NCBI GenBank assembly: GCA_938049225.1
Contig: CALICM010000015.1
Coordinates: 1-64,000 of the forward strand
Direction of reading: 5' to 3'
DNA length: 64,000 nucleotides
From: an uncultured Paracoccaceae bacterium
GTDB taxonomy: Bacteria; Pseudomonadota; Alphaproteobacteria; Rhodobacterales; Rhodobacteraceae
Under the pieces are notes generated by a model, which was not told the DNA's origin, searched no databases, and worked only from the letters and a program-made list of their open reading frames with translations. Positions 1 to 8,806 of the stretch are shown here, piece after piece (positions within the stretch are counted from its first letter, which is position 1; the number at the start of each line of letters is the position of its first letter). A program made the position numbers and the translations under genes.

Positions 1-72
1 GTCGCCTAGCAGATCCTCGGGCCGCTCAACGCCGCTAAGCAGATCGTCTAGTAATTCTTTGGAAATCGTCAT
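1..72 (-). CDS. IS256-family transposase, N-terminal fragment
   Basis: Only the first 24 residues are in the window; they begin MTISKELLDDLL and continue with a PEDLLGD motif. This opening is typical of IS256-family (mutator-type) DDE transposases, whose catalytic core would follow outside the window. The ATG at 72 is preferred over an in-frame ATG at 81, because the AAGGAG at about 83-88 is 10 nt from the first and almost touches the second. Truncation is due to the window edge, so intactness cannot be judged. Confidence 0.75.
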   Translation of the reverse strand, partial: MTISKELLDDLLSGVERPEDLLGD

Positions 73-140
73 TGTCGTCATGCTCCTTCGTTGGTGAAGC
101 ATGGGCCAATTTACTCATACACAGAAGGTCGGACACTCTC
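1..140 (-). mobile_element. IS256-family insertion sequence, transposase-start end only
   Basis: The left end of an IS256-type element lies here; the rest is outside the window. The terminal repeat reads, on the minus strand from 140 inward, GAGAGTGTCCGACCTTCTGT, which resembles IS256-family ends. The transposase begins about 68 bp further in. The outer boundary at 140/141 is inferred from where the neighbouring acetyltransferase reading frame stops resembling its family. A target duplication of about 8-9 bp would start at 141, but the other copy is not in the window. Confidence 0.75.
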
Positions 141-551
141 ATGCCCCACCTGCAGATACCCCAGCCGCGGGTACAGGCGCAGGTTCTCAACCATTTTGCT
201 GTTTGTATACAGGGTCACTGCCTCGCATCCCGCCTGCCGCGCCGCCACCTCGCAGGCCCGGATCAGCGCGGTCCCAAGACCCCTTCCCTGATCTTGCGGG
301 CGAACGGCGACCGTCTCTAGCTGCAAGGCGGAACCCTTTGGAAACCAACGGGCAAAGCCCTTCAGGTCCGGCGCAACGCAGACCCAAACCTGGCCCCTGT
401 CAATCGCGTCGCGATAGTCCGCCGTCATCGGCGCGGGCGGCTGTCCCATCGCCGCTACATAGGGTGCATAGGCCGCGCGAGCACAGTTTTGCACCGCCAT
501 AAGATCCGCGGCGCTGGCCAAGCGCAATTGGATCCTCTGTGGCGTTAGCAC
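111..551 (-). pseudogene. GNAT-family N-acetyltransferase truncated by the insertion sequence
   Basis: This is a 146-codon frame with the GNAT acetyl-CoA binding motif (QDQGRGLGT, residues 86-94) and the late-strand motif LYPRLGY (126-132). GNAT enzymes transfer acetyl from acetyl-CoA to an amine; the substrate here is unknown. Residues 138-146 (ESVRPSVYE) are encoded entirely by the insertion-sequence end, which also supplies the TAA stop. The last one or two strands expected of the fold are missing, so the gene is probably inactive. The start is a GTG at 551 with no clear ribosome binding site and could be further downstream. The native 3' end should lie beyond the element. Confidence 0.75.
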
Positions 552-599
552 GTCAGAAAAGACTGGTTCACCTGCGCTTTCATGAGGTTAAACAAGGTC

Positions 600-2078
600 T
601 CACCCGAACTCACGGTCGTTTGAGCCATAGGGCTTTGCCAGGTTCGAGAAGCGGGTAAAGCGCCCTTCAAAGGCCAGTTCGACCGTCCCGATCGGCCCAT
701 GCCGTTGCTTGCCGATGATCACCTCGGCCTTGCCATGCAGGCGGCTCATCTCTTCCTGCCAGGCCAGGATTTCATCGGTTTTGACGTCGCTCGGTTTCTC
801 GCGCTCTTTATAGTATTCCTCGCGGAACACAAACATGACCACATCCGCATCCTGCTCGATCGAGCCCGACTCCCGCAAGTCCGACAGTTGCGGTCGCTTG
901 TCATCGCGGCTTTCCACTTGCCGGGACAGCTGCGACAGCGCGATCACCGGCACGTCCAGTTCCTTCGCGACGGCCTTCAGCCCTTGGGTGATCTCGGACA
1001 CCTCGTTCACCCGGCTGTCCTTGGCCGATGCGGGGCGCACAAGCTGTAGGTAGTCGACGATAATCACATCCAGCCCGTGCTGCCGCTTCAACCGCCGCGC
1101 CCGCGCCGCCAACTGGCTGATCGGCAATGCGGGCGTGTCATCGATGAACAGCGGGCAGGACTCAAGGTCCTTGGCAGCCTCGACAATTCGCCGAAACTCC
1201 TCCTCCGTCATGTCGCCTCGGCGGATCTGCTCGGACGGGACCTGTGCCGCTTCCGACAAGATCCGGTTGGCAAGTTGCTCTGCCGACATTTCCAGCGAGT
1301 AGAACCCCACAACGCCGCCATCAATTGCCCCTTCCGAGCCATTGGGCCGCGCGCCTTTGCGGTACTTTTTGGCGATATTGAACGCGATATTCGTCGCCAG
1401 CGAGGTCTTCCCCATCGATGGGCGCCCGGCCAGGATCAACAAATCCGATGGGTGCAGCCCCCCCAGTTTCTTGTCCAGATCGATCAGGCCGGTCGAGATG
1501 CCAGCAAGGTCACCATCACGCTGATAAGCCGCATTGGCGACATTCACCGCATCTGTGACCGCCTTGAGAAAGCTTTGAAACCCGCTTTCGGCCGTGCCCT
1601 GCTCGGCCAGCTTATAAAGCTGCTGCTCTGCCTCGACGATTTGTTCGCGCGGCTCGCTGTCGGGGGTGACCGTCTGGGCCTTTAGCGCGATCTCATCCCC
1701 AATGCCCATCAGATTTCGACGAATAGCCAGGTCATAGATCAACTGTGCATAATCCCGCGCCGCGAAGACCGAGATCGCAGCCCCCGCCAGACGGGCCAGA
1801 TAGGCGGGTCCCCCAACCTCTCGCAGGCCGGGGTCCTCCTCCAGAAACGGTTTTAGTGTCACTGGCGAGGCAAGGGCGTTCTTTTGGATCCGGGCCGCCG
1901 CGATCTCGAAAATGCGGGCATGCACCGGATCGTAGAAATGCGAATCATTGATCAGGGAAGCGATTCGGTCGAACACATCGTTGTTGACCAACAACGCGCC
2001 CAGTAGGGCTTGTTCCGCCTCAATATTATGGGGAAGTGTCCGGCCTTCCGCCTCGATACCGCCTGCGCCGTCTGCCAT
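600..2078 (-). CDS. dnaB: Replicative DNA helicase DnaB
   Basis: DnaB is the hexameric 5'-3' helicase that unwinds DNA at the replication fork and recruits primase. The N-terminal DnaB domain (PHNIEAEQALLGALL, residues 16-30) is followed by a RecA-like domain with Walker A GRPSMGKT (218-225) and a Walker B region containing DVIIVDYLQLV. No intein is present. I chose the ATG at 2078 (492 residues, normal for the family); an in-frame ATG at 2234 would add 52 residues unlike DnaB. It lies downstream of rplI on the same strand, about 230 bp away and beyond the L9 terminator. Confidence 0.97.
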   Translation of the reverse strand: MADGAGGIEAEGRTLPHNIEAEQALLGALLVNNDVFDRIASLINDSHFYDPVHARIFEIAAARIQKNALASPVTLKPFLEEDPGLREVGGPAYLARLAGAAISVFAARDYAQLIYDLAIRRNLMGIGDEIALKAQTVTPDSEPREQIVEAEQQLYKLAEQGTAESGFQSFLKAVTDAVNVANAAYQRDGDLAGISTGLIDLDKKLGGLHPSDLLILAGRPSMGKTSLATNIAFNIAKKYRKGARPNGSEGAIDGGVVGFYSLEMSAEQLANRILSEAAQVPSEQIRRGDMTEEEFRRIVEAAKDLESCPLFIDDTPALPISQLAARARRLKRQHGLDVIIVDYLQLVRPASAKDSRVNEVSEITQGLKAVAKELDVPVIALSQLSRQVESRDDKRPQLSDLRESGSIEQDADVVMFVFREEYYKEREKPSDVKTDEILAWQEEMSRLHGKAEVIIGKQRHGPIGTVELAFEGRFTRFSNLAKPYGSNDREFG

Positions 2079-2245
2079 GTTTGCTCGCTTGCTTATGCCT
2101 GTTTGGAGCTTGCTAGCATGGTAACCACTTATCCCCGGCATGTGAATGATGGGGATAAATCCGGCGACATCAGCAGGTGCGGTTTGGGGGACTGAAAAGC
2201 GTTTTGTGCCTCTGTTCGGCTTATTTTGGAGCAACGGTCCAATCG

Positions 2246-2279
2246 CTCAACAAAACGGCCCGCACTGTGGCGGGCCGTT
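2246..2279 (-). terminator. Rho-independent terminator after rplI
   Basis: A 10-bp perfect stem (AACGGCCCGC / GCGGGCCGTT) with a 6-nt loop is followed on the minus strand by TTGTT. It lies 27 bp past the rplI stop and separates the ribosomal protein operon from dnaB. Confidence 0.8.
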
Positions 2280-2305
2280 GTCTTTCTGACGTGCAAAGCA
2301 GTGGC

Positions 2306-2935
2306 TTATGCGTCATCCTCGGGCTGTGCCTCGGGCACATCCACTGGTGCGCGGTCGTCGTCTTCGCCGTCGTCCAGCGCCGCACTGCCCACGTCGTCAA
2401 ACAACTCGGCGATGTCAAACTCGGCTTCGGCGTCCGCCTCGGCCTGCAGGTCTTGAATCGACTTGCCCGAGGCTTGCAGTTCAGCCTCTTCTGCTGATCG
2501 GGCGATGTTGATCGTGATGGTCGCATCCACCTCGGGGTGGAGGACAAGCTGAACATCTTCCAAGCCCAGCTCTTTGATCGGTTTGGCCAAGCGAACCTGG
2601 CCCTTGTCGACCGAAAACCCACCCTCGGTCGCCACATCGGCGATATCCCGTGGGGTGACCGAGCCGTAGAGCGCACCGGCGTCAGACGCCGAGCGGATGA
2701 TCACGAAAGACTGGCCGTTCAGGCGGTCAGCCAGCGCTTGCGCTTCGGTCTTGGTCTCAAGGTTGCGCGCTTCAAGCTGTGCGCGTTCGGCTTCGAACCG
2801 GGCCAGGTTGGCGGCATTCGCGCGCAGCGCTTTGCCCTGGGGCAGCAGGAAATTCCGGGCATAGCCCTGTTTCACGCTGACCACATCGCCCATCTGGCCG
2901 AGTTTGGCGATACGTTCCAGAAGAACAACTTCCAT
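2306..2935 (-). CDS. rplI: 50S ribosomal protein L9
   Basis: L9 binds 23S rRNA at the base of the L1 stalk. The N-terminal domain ([19 protein letters not shown], residues 1-19, then [15 protein letters not shown]) and the long connecting helix are intact. At 209 residues it is longer than the 148 residues of E. coli L9, because of an acidic, Asp/Glu-rich tail from about residue 150. Such extended L9 proteins occur in Rhodobacteraceae. It is third in a rpsF-rpsR-rplI operon, 12 bp after rpsR. Confidence 0.97.
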   Translation of the reverse strand: MEVVLLERIAKLGQMGDVVSVKQGYARNFLLPQGKALRANAANLARFEAERAQLEARNLETKTEAQALADRLNGQSFVIIRSASDAGALYGSVTPRDIADVATEGGFSVDKGQVRLAKPIKELGLEDVQLVLHPEVDATITINIARSAEEAELQASGKSIQDLQAEADAEAEFDIAELFDDVGSAALDDGEDDDRAPVDVPEAQPEDDA

Positions 2936-2947
2936 GACGATCCCTTT

Positions 2948-3175
2948 CTATCGAACAGCGTAGGGCAGAAGCGCGAGGAAGCGGGCGCGTTTTATCGCGC
3001 GGGCCAATTCCCGTTGCTTCTTGGCCGAAACGGCGGTGATGCGCGAGGGCACGATTTTGCCCCGCTCAGAGATGTAGCGCTGCAGCAGCTTCACATCTTT
3101 GTAGTCAATCGTCGGCGCGTTCTGGCCCGAAAAGGGGCAGGATTTACGACGGCGGAAAAACGGTTTGTTTGCCAT
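2948..3175 (-). CDS. rpsR: 30S ribosomal protein S18
   Basis: S18 forms a heterodimer with S6 on the 30S platform. The 75-residue protein starts [17 protein letters not shown] and contains the conserved core [19 protein letters not shown] and a basic C-terminal helix. It lies 17 bp after rpsF, the usual arrangement for these interacting proteins. Confidence 0.97.
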   Translation of the reverse strand: MANKPFFRRRKSCPFSGQNAPTIDYKDVKLLQRYISERGKIVPSRITAVSAKKQRELARAIKRARFLALLPYAVR

Positions 3176-3192
3176 GGTTCAGATCCTTTCCC

Positions 3193-3591
3193 TCAATCGC
3201 GCCGCGGACGTTCGGACCGCTCGGGGCGGTCGCCGCGATCCCGGCTGCGGCCGCGCTCGTCCTTGGCGTTCTTGGCTTGCAGAACGGCGGACGGCCCTTC
3301 CTCATGCGCATCGACCTTGATGGTCATGACACGCATCACATCGTCGTGCAGGCGCATCAGGCGCTCCATCTCTTGCACAGCGGGCGAGGGGCTGTCGGAC
3401 CGCAGAAAGGCATAGTGCCCCTTGCGGTTCTTGTTGATCTTATAGGCCATCGTTTTCAGGCCCCAATATTCGTGGTCTTTGACGGAACCGCCGTTGTCGG
3501 TAAGGACCTGGCCAAAATGCTCGATCAGCCCTTCGGCCTGCGCGTTGGACAGATCCTGACGCGCAATAAAGACATGCTCGTATAGAGCCAT
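3193..3591 (-). CDS. rpsF: 30S ribosomal protein S6
   Basis: S6 is the S18-binding protein of the small subunit. The 132-residue protein begins MALYEHVFIARQDLS and has the core VKDHEYWGLKTMAYKINKN. I chose the ATG at 3591 over one four codons upstream because this start matches the family. The C-terminus (after about residue 105) is a charged, Arg/Asp-rich tail. It is the first gene of the rpsF-rpsR-rplI operon; the promoter should lie in the 130 bp upstream. Confidence 0.97.
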   Translation of the reverse strand: MALYEHVFIARQDLSNAQAEGLIEHFGQVLTDNGGSVKDHEYWGLKTMAYKINKNRKGHYAFLRSDSPSPAVQEMERLMRLHDDVMRVMTIKVDAHEEGPSAVLQAKNAKDERGRSRDRGDRPERSERPRRD

Positions 3592-3728
3592 GCATATCAC
3601 CATTCTCTAGCGCACTTCAAAACATGGCGGATTGCCCACGAGCGCCATATACGAGAGGTCACGCGGTCTACGTGTTTCGGGGTCGCGCTCGTATACACGC
3701 CTGACGGCGAATCGCAAGAAGAAGAATC

Positions 3729-5345
3729 TCAGTCCGCCGAACACTCGACGCTGTCGCGCCTTTGGTAATAGGTGAAAATCAGAGGATTGGGACGAGTGAC
3801 ATTATCATGGAGAAGTTGTGTGTCGTAGGGAATCTCAGTTCGATGCTTGATATAACAGTCAGCGAACCGGGGGTCTTCGGCAATCTCGAGATCTGACAGG
3901 AACCATGGTTCCCCCACATCCCGACCTTCAGCGGGGCCAAGAATGATGTAGTTGGGTGCCCGCGAAAGGACGTAATCGCCATCACCTTTAGCGTGCCCTG
4001 GCAACGCCTGGCCGACTAATGAAATCGTGTCCACCTCACGGCGTGCGATTACTGGATCGTTCAAGCCAAGCATGTCGATGAAACGCTTGTCTGGGTTGAG
4101 GAAGGGGACCGAACCCGCAGTGTTAAGCGCGGTTGTCGTATTTGGCGGCCAGGAACTGGCAATGTGATCACCAATAATCTTTCCTACAGTTGCTGCTGGG
4201 TCGATCGGTTCTTTGGCTTGCCCGGAAAGTGGCAACAATTGCGCAGGAAGTGTCACGATCAAAATCAGCGCTGCCGGAATGAGTAACCTGGGTCTCACCG
4301 CAAGCGTCGCGGCGAGCATAAGTGCCACAATGGGAATTAGAGGGGCTAACAAGCGGTATTGCAGCATATGGTCCCCTCCTATTCGGACCAAATACACAGA
4401 ATATACGATCAATACCGTTGCCATGAACATCAAAGGCCGGTGCGCTTTCGTTGCACGCCCCGCGGCAAGGGCCAAGACAGCCAGCAGCGGCACAAAGGGT
4501 GTCTGCAAAGTGAAGTTTCGAATGTAATTCAGCCCGAACAGGGTTGATAGTGATGGAATGCCGACCGCCTTTGCGTAAAGCGTCATTGGCAAAAATTCGG
4601 AATAGGTCATGATCCGCCAGCCCACATGCGCCGCCACGATCATAAGAAATACTGCTGAAAACAGGGTCGCTGCCCAAAAACCGCGCCGGTTCAATCCCGT
4701 CCCCAGCCACAGAAACAAAGCGGCGACCCCTGCGATAATGGCTGCATCGGGCCGGGTCAGATACGCAAGACCTGCCACCGCGGCTGCGATGACGGTCAGG
4801 ATTAGGTTTGGACCTTGAAGGATCATGTGGTGTGTCAAGATACAAAGCAGCAAGATCCAGAGTGCCAAAAATGGGGCTTCGAGACCGCCGAAACACCAAA
4901 GGATGAGGGGCATGGACGCGCCGATCAGGCACATGCCAACTGTGGCTGCCAGACCACTTGTCAGGTGCCGGACCAGTGTTGCAAACAAGAAAAGCATTGC
5001 TGCTAAGGCCGCGATGTTTATGGATCGTGCCGCAAAAATGGGATCGACGCCTATTTTGATAAGCGCAGAGCTCAATAGCACAAACAACAGGTTTGTATAA
5101 CCTTCCACTGGTTCGCCCAAGTTCCAATGCAATACACCGTGCTGCGCCAGATTTTGTGCGTACCTGAGAGATATCAGCGCGTCGTCATGAATGAACCAAC
5201 GTGATCGCAGCGCCAAAACTAATGCGGTTACCAGGGTGACCAGGCAAAGCGCTGCCACGATATTCGTTCGTGAAGTATCTTTCCGCGACAAATCTGAATC
5301 TCCGGCGGAAATCATCAGTTGGGCGTAATTTGATTTGGACGGCAT
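3729..5345 (-). CDS. Multi-pass membrane protein, GT-C-type glycosyltransferase-like
   Basis: This is a 538-residue protein with about ten hydrophobic segments. The first (residues about 28-46) is followed by a loop with DDALISLRYAQNL and EGYTNLLF. An acidic pair in the first extracytoplasmic loop followed by an EGYTN motif is typical of GT-C enzymes that use polyprenyl-phosphate sugars, such as the mycobacterial AftB group. A soluble C-terminal region after about residue 380 contains FIDMLGLND. Transfer of a sugar to a surface glycan is inferred from fold; donor and acceptor are unknown. Third codon positions are visibly richer in A/T than in neighbouring genes, which suggests transfer. It stands alone, divergent from fabD. 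Confidence 0.65.
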   Translation of the reverse strand: MPSKSNYAQLMISAGDSDLSRKDTSRTNIVAALCLVTLVTALVLALRSRWFIHDDALISLRYAQNLAQHGVLHWNLGEPVEGYTNLLFVLLSSALIKIGVDPIFAARSINIAALAAMLFLFATLVRHLTSGLAATVGMCLIGASMPLILWCFGGLEAPFLALWILLLCILTHHMILQGPNLILTVIAAAVAGLAYLTRPDAAIIAGVAALFLWLGTGLNRRGFWAATLFSAVFLMIVAAHVGWRIMTYSEFLPMTLYAKAVGIPSLSTLFGLNYIRNFTLQTPFVPLLAVLALAAGRATKAHRPLMFMATVLIVYSVYLVRIGGDHMLQYRLLAPLIPIVALMLAATLAVRPRLLIPAALILIVTLPAQLLPLSGQAKEPIDPAATVGKIIGDHIASSWPPNTTTALNTAGSVPFLNPDKRFIDMLGLNDPVIARREVDTISLVGQALPGHAKGDGDYVLSRAPNYIILGPAEGRDVGEPWFLSDLEIAEDPRFADCYIKHRTEIPYDTQLLHDNVTRPNPLIFTYYQRRDSVECSAD

Positions 5346-5462
5346 ATCAAAGGGCCCTTGCCACCTTGGGCGACCCAGGTCATTGGTCGTTCAATCATTG
5401 TGTATCCGCTGCTCAAAAAACCATCTATCACCAGAGGATCAGATTGAAGAACGGAGGGCAAG

Positions 5463-6398
5463 GTGAAGCGTGCGCTTATTTTCCCGGGACAAGGGGCACA
5501 GGCAATCGGCATGGGGCGGGATGTGGCCGAGGCCCATCCCGCTGCGCAGGCTGTATTTGACGAAGTCGACGCCGCATTGGGTGAAAGTCTGTCAGGACTG
5601 ATTTGGGAGGGGGATATCGAAACCCTCACGCTGACCGAGAATGCACAACCGGCACTTATGGCAACCTCGATGGCGGTGATGCGTGCGTTGGAGGCAGAGG
5701 GCGTGTCGGCCGAGCGTGCGGCTTATGTGGCCGGGCATTCGCTGGGTGAGTATTCCGCGCTGTGTGCGGCGGGTGCGCTCAGCTTGGCTGACACCGCGCG
5801 GCTGTTGCGGGTACGCGGTCGGGCAATGCAGCAAGCCGTGCCGGTGGGCGAAGGCGCGATGGCGGCAATCCTGGGGTTGGATTTGGCTGCGGTCCAGGCG
5901 CTGGCGGCTGAAGCAGCCCAAGGCGATTGCCTAAGCGCTGCAAACGACAATGATCCCGCGCAGGTGGTGGTCTCGGGGGCCAGGGCGGCGGTTGAACGCG
6001 CCGTTGATATGGCAAAGGGCAAGGGCGCCAAGCGGGCCCTATTGCTGCCGGTCAGCGCCCCGTTCCATTGTGCCCTGATGGCGCCAGCGGCCGAGGTGAT
6101 GGCCGAAGCCCTGGCTGATGTCGAGATTTTGGATCCTAAGGTGCCTGTGGTTGCCAATGTCACGGCGGCAGCGGTCGGCGACGCGGCGGCGATCCGCGGC
6201 CATCTGCTGGATCAAGTCACCGGGGTGGTTCGTTGGCGCGAGAGCGTCGCCTGGATGGCCGCCCAGGGTGTCGACCAATTCGTTGAGGTGGGCGCCGGCA
6301 AAGCGCTGAGTGGCATGGTGCGCCGGATCGCGAAGGAAGCAACCGTACGTGCCGTGAATACAGCGGCGGATGTGGCTGCATTTGCGGCTGACACGTAA
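5463..6398 (+). CDS. fabD: Malonyl-CoA:ACP transacylase FabD
   Basis: FabD moves malonyl from CoA to acyl carrier protein to supply fatty acid elongation. The 311-residue protein has the GQGAQ loop (residues 9-13), the nucleophile motif GHSLGEYSA (Ser93) and the partner His in APFHC. The start is GTG, supported by GGAGGGCAAG immediately upstream. It is followed by a broken small gene and then fabG in the same direction, so the two fab genes probably share a transcript. Confidence 0.96.
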   Translation: MKRALIFPGQGAQAIGMGRDVAEAHPAAQAVFDEVDAALGESLSGLIWEGDIETLTLTENAQPALMATSMAVMRALEAEGVSAERAAYVAGHSLGEYSALCAAGALSLADTARLLRVRGRAMQQAVPVGEGAMAAILGLDLAAVQALAAEAAQGDCLSAANDNDPAQVVVSGARAAVERAVDMAKGKGAKRALLLPVSAPFHCALMAPAAEVMAEALADVEILDPKVPVVANVTAAAVGDAAAIRGHLLDQVTGVVRWRESVAWMAAQGVDQFVEVGAGKALSGMVRRIAKEATVRAVNTAADVAAFAADT

Positions 6399-6415
6399 AG
6401 CCGAAAGGGTGCCCG

Positions 6416-6636
6416 ATGAGTTTTGAGGAGGCGATCGCGACACAGCCCGCATGGATCGGCTTGTGGCTGAACATACCGTTGCTGGGGCTTTCATCTTGAC
6501 GCTGGCGCTGCTCATTTGGCGGCAAAGCCGGGTGGCGACGATTCTGGTCCCGCTGGCCTTAGACTATAGGGATTTGGTGCGATATGTACTGGGGGAAGGG
6601 ACGCCGCTGGCGTTGCCGCCGGGTTTTGACGAATAG
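6416..6636 (+). pseudogene. Frameshifted remnant of a small membrane protein
   Basis: An ATG at 6416 opens a frame reading MSFEEAIATQPAWIGLW and then NIPLLG before a stop at about 6490. The next frame continues as GAFILTLALLIWRQSRVAT, a plausible hydrophobic segment followed by a positive cluster, and ends at 6636. Joined at about 6480-6490 the two pieces read as one short transmembrane protein with a single-base frameshift, so I call it a pseudogene. The last 20 or so codons look unlike a membrane protein, so the 3' end may also be lost. Family assignment is uncertain; a true short ORF from 6451 is the alternative. Confidence 0.45.
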
Positions 6637-6648
6637 GAAGGAAAACGG

Positions 6649-7386
6649 ATGTTTGATTTGACCGGGAAATCGGCCTTGGTCACTGGGGCCTCGGGCGGGA
6701 TCGGTGGCGCGATCGCCCGCGCGCTGCACGCCCAGGGCGCCACGGTGGCGCTTTCGGGAACCCGGATTGATCCCCTTGAGGCCCTGGCAGCGGACCTGGG
6801 CGAGCGGGCGCATGTGGTGCCCTGCAACCTGAGCGAGGTCGCCTCGGTCGAGGCGCTGCCAAAAGACGCGGCGGCGGCCATGGGCAGCCTTGATATTTTG
6901 GTGAACAACGCAGGTGTCACGCGCGACAATCTGTTCATGCGGATGTCGGACGAGGAATGGGCGACGGTCATCGACGTCAACCTGACATCGACCATGCGGC
7001 TGTGTAGGGGCGTTTTGCGCGGCATGATGAAGGCCCGCTGGGGGCGAATCATTAATATCAGCTCGGTCGTGGGCACCACCGGGAACCCAGGCCAAGGAAA
7101 TTACGCGGCCTCGAAAGCCGGAATGGTCGGGATGAGCAAATCCTTGGCGGCCGAGGTTGCAAGCCGGGGCGTCACGGTCAACTGCATCGCACCGGGTTTC
7201 ATCACAACCGCAATGACCGAAGCGTTGAACGATCCACAAAGAGAGCGGATCTTGGGGGCCATTCCAGCGGGGCGAATGGGCGAGGTTGACGAGATCGCGG
7301 CCGCCGCCGTGTTCCTTGCGGGGCCCGAGGCGGGCTATATCACGGGTCAAACGCTGCATGTGAACGGCGGCATGGCGATGATCTGA
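6649..7386 (+). CDS. fabG: 3-oxoacyl-ACP reductase FabG
   Basis: FabG is the NADPH-dependent reductase of the fatty acid elongation cycle. The 245-residue short-chain dehydrogenase has the nucleotide motif TGASGGIG (12-19), NNAG (86-89) and the catalytic Ser138/139, Tyr152 and Lys156 (YAASK). The ATG has a good AAGGAAAACGG leader. In many alphaproteobacteria acpP and fabF follow fabG; here the next gene is a DUF808 protein, so acpP must be elsewhere. Confidence 0.95.
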   Translation: MFDLTGKSALVTGASGGIGGAIARALHAQGATVALSGTRIDPLEALAADLGERAHVVPCNLSEVASVEALPKDAAAAMGSLDILVNNAGVTRDNLFMRMSDEEWATVIDVNLTSTMRLCRGVLRGMMKARWGRIINISSVVGTTGNPGQGNYAASKAGMVGMSKSLAAEVASRGVTVNCIAPGFITTAMTEALNDPQRERILGAIPAGRMGEVDEIAAAAVFLAGPEAGYITGQTLHVNGGMAMI

Positions 7387-7426
7387 CGGGATCAACAATG
7401 AGACAAATTAAAGGGACGGAACGCCG

Positions 7427-8386
7427 ATGAGCGGCTTGCTTGCACTTCTAGACGATGTGGCGGCCATAGCGAAGTTGGCCGCTGCCCAGCTTGACGATAT
7501 CGCCGCGCAGGCCGCCAAGGCTGGGACCAAAGCCGCCGGTGTTGTGATCGACGACGCGGCTGTCACGCCGAAGTATGTCACAGGCCTGCCGGCGGCACGC
7601 GAACTGCCGATCGTTTGGAAAATCGCCCGTGCGTCGTTCTTTAACAAGCTGGTTATCCTACTGCCCGCGGCCCTTCTGTTGAACACCTTCCTGCCTTGGA
7701 TGCTGACGCCCTTGCTGATGATCGGCGGCGCATACCTATGCTTCGAAGGCGCTGAGAAGATCTGGCATCTGATTGTCCCGCATGTCGAACATGGACCTCA
7801 GGAGGCCGAAACGCTGGACGCCGCCCATCTGGAAGAGCAACGCGTAAAGGGCGCGGTCAAGACCGATTTCATTCTGTCAGCCGAGATTATGACGATCTCG
7901 CTCGCGGCGATCAGCGCGGATCAGATTTGGGTCGAAGCGCTGGCGCTGGCTGCCGTGGCCATCGGCATCACCACCCTGGTCTATGGGGCGGTTGCGATTT
8001 TGGTCAAAGCGGATGACGCCGGGTTAAAGATGATCCAGGCAGGGCGCCTGGCTGTTACCCGCGCGTTGGGGCGTCGGATCGTAGCGTCCATGCCGAGCGT
8101 GATGACGTTGATATCGACGGTTGGCACCGCAGCCATGTTGTGGGTCGGCGGCAGCATCATTGTACATGGGATCAAAGATCTGGGCTGGCCTGTACTTTAT
8201 GATGCCATTCACCATCTGGCCGAAGTTGCCGCCTCGGGCATCGGTACCGGCCAAGGCTTCATCGGCTGGGCGGTCACGGCCCTGGTGGACGGCATTTTGG
8301 GCTTGCTGCTTGGACTGCTGCTGATCCCGGTCGTTGCCAAAGTCATCGCGCCGGTCGCTGCGCGGCTGAGCGCGCGACCCAGCTGA
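7427..8386 (+). CDS. DUF808 family inner membrane protein (YedI-like)
   Basis: The 319-residue protein opens MSGLLALLDDVAAIAKLAA and continues with AAGVVIDDAAVTPKYV, the signature of the DUF808/YedI family. Several hydrophobic segments follow (about 70-100, 145-185, 215-240, 275-305), so it is an integral membrane protein. The biochemical function of the family is not known to me. It lies 40 bp after fabG and could be read through from it, although no functional link is evident. Confidence 0.85.
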   Translation: MSGLLALLDDVAAIAKLAAAQLDDIAAQAAKAGTKAAGVVIDDAAVTPKYVTGLPAARELPIVWKIARASFFNKLVILLPAALLLNTFLPWMLTPLLMIGGAYLCFEGAEKIWHLIVPHVEHGPQEAETLDAAHLEEQRVKGAVKTDFILSAEIMTISLAAISADQIWVEALALAAVAIGITTLVYGAVAILVKADDAGLKMIQAGRLAVTRALGRRIVASMPSVMTLISTVGTAAMLWVGGSIIVHGIKDLGWPVLYDAIHHLAEVAASGIGTGQGFIGWAVTALVDGILGLLLGLLLIPVVAKVIAPVAARLSARPS

Positions 8387-8390
8387 TAAG

Positions 8391-8499
8391 GACCGCAAAA
8401 GCCGCCGCCCGAACACACCTGAAGCACAAGCCGAACGCGCGATCTGATCCCTGAGCGATGTTCGGTCACTCAACAAACAAACGGCGGCTTTATGCGGTT
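8391..8499. repeat. Long-spaced inverted repeat between convergent genes
   Basis: The segment 8391-8407 (GACCGCAAAAGCCGCCG) is nearly the reverse complement of 8482-8499, with one bulged base and about 75 nt between the arms. It lies between the convergent DUF808 and usg genes. The arms would close a long RNA hairpin, perhaps acting as a two-way terminator or containing a small RNA; neither is shown. Confidence 0.4.
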
Positions 8500-8533
8500 A
8501 TTGAACCATCCGATTGCCGGATCTTCGAAAGCA

Positions 8534-8806
8534 TCAGTGCAGTGTGATCACGCCATCCACTTTGCGCCATTCGCCGGGGCGGATCATTTTTTGATGCGAA
8601 TAGCGTACCGAGTGCAGCGGGCCGTCCAGTTCCTTGTGCCAAAACTCCAAGAACTTGTGCAGCTTGGGAAAGCGGGGCGCCAGGTCGTAATCTTGCCAGG
8701 TAAAGGTCTGTAGCAGGCGTTGACAGTCGGGCATGCGATACAGGATTTCCGCCGTCGTCAGGCTGTGCCCTGACAGCATCAACTCGGTTTCACTTGGTGC
8801 AGTCAT
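8534..8806 (-). CDS. usg: Usg family protein
   Basis: This 90-residue protein has the core LTTAEILYRMPD, then LLQTFTWQDYDLAPRFP and LHKFLEFWHKELDGPLHSV, and ends DGVITLH. This matches Usg, a small protein first noted next to the trp genes of Caulobacter. Its molecular role is not established. It is a single gene here, convergent with the DUF808 gene, with no trp genes nearby. Confidence 0.88.
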   Translation of the reverse strand: MTAPSETELMLSGHSLTTAEILYRMPDCQRLLQTFTWQDYDLAPRFPKLHKFLEFWHKELDGPLHSVRYSHQKMIRPGEWRKVDGVITLH

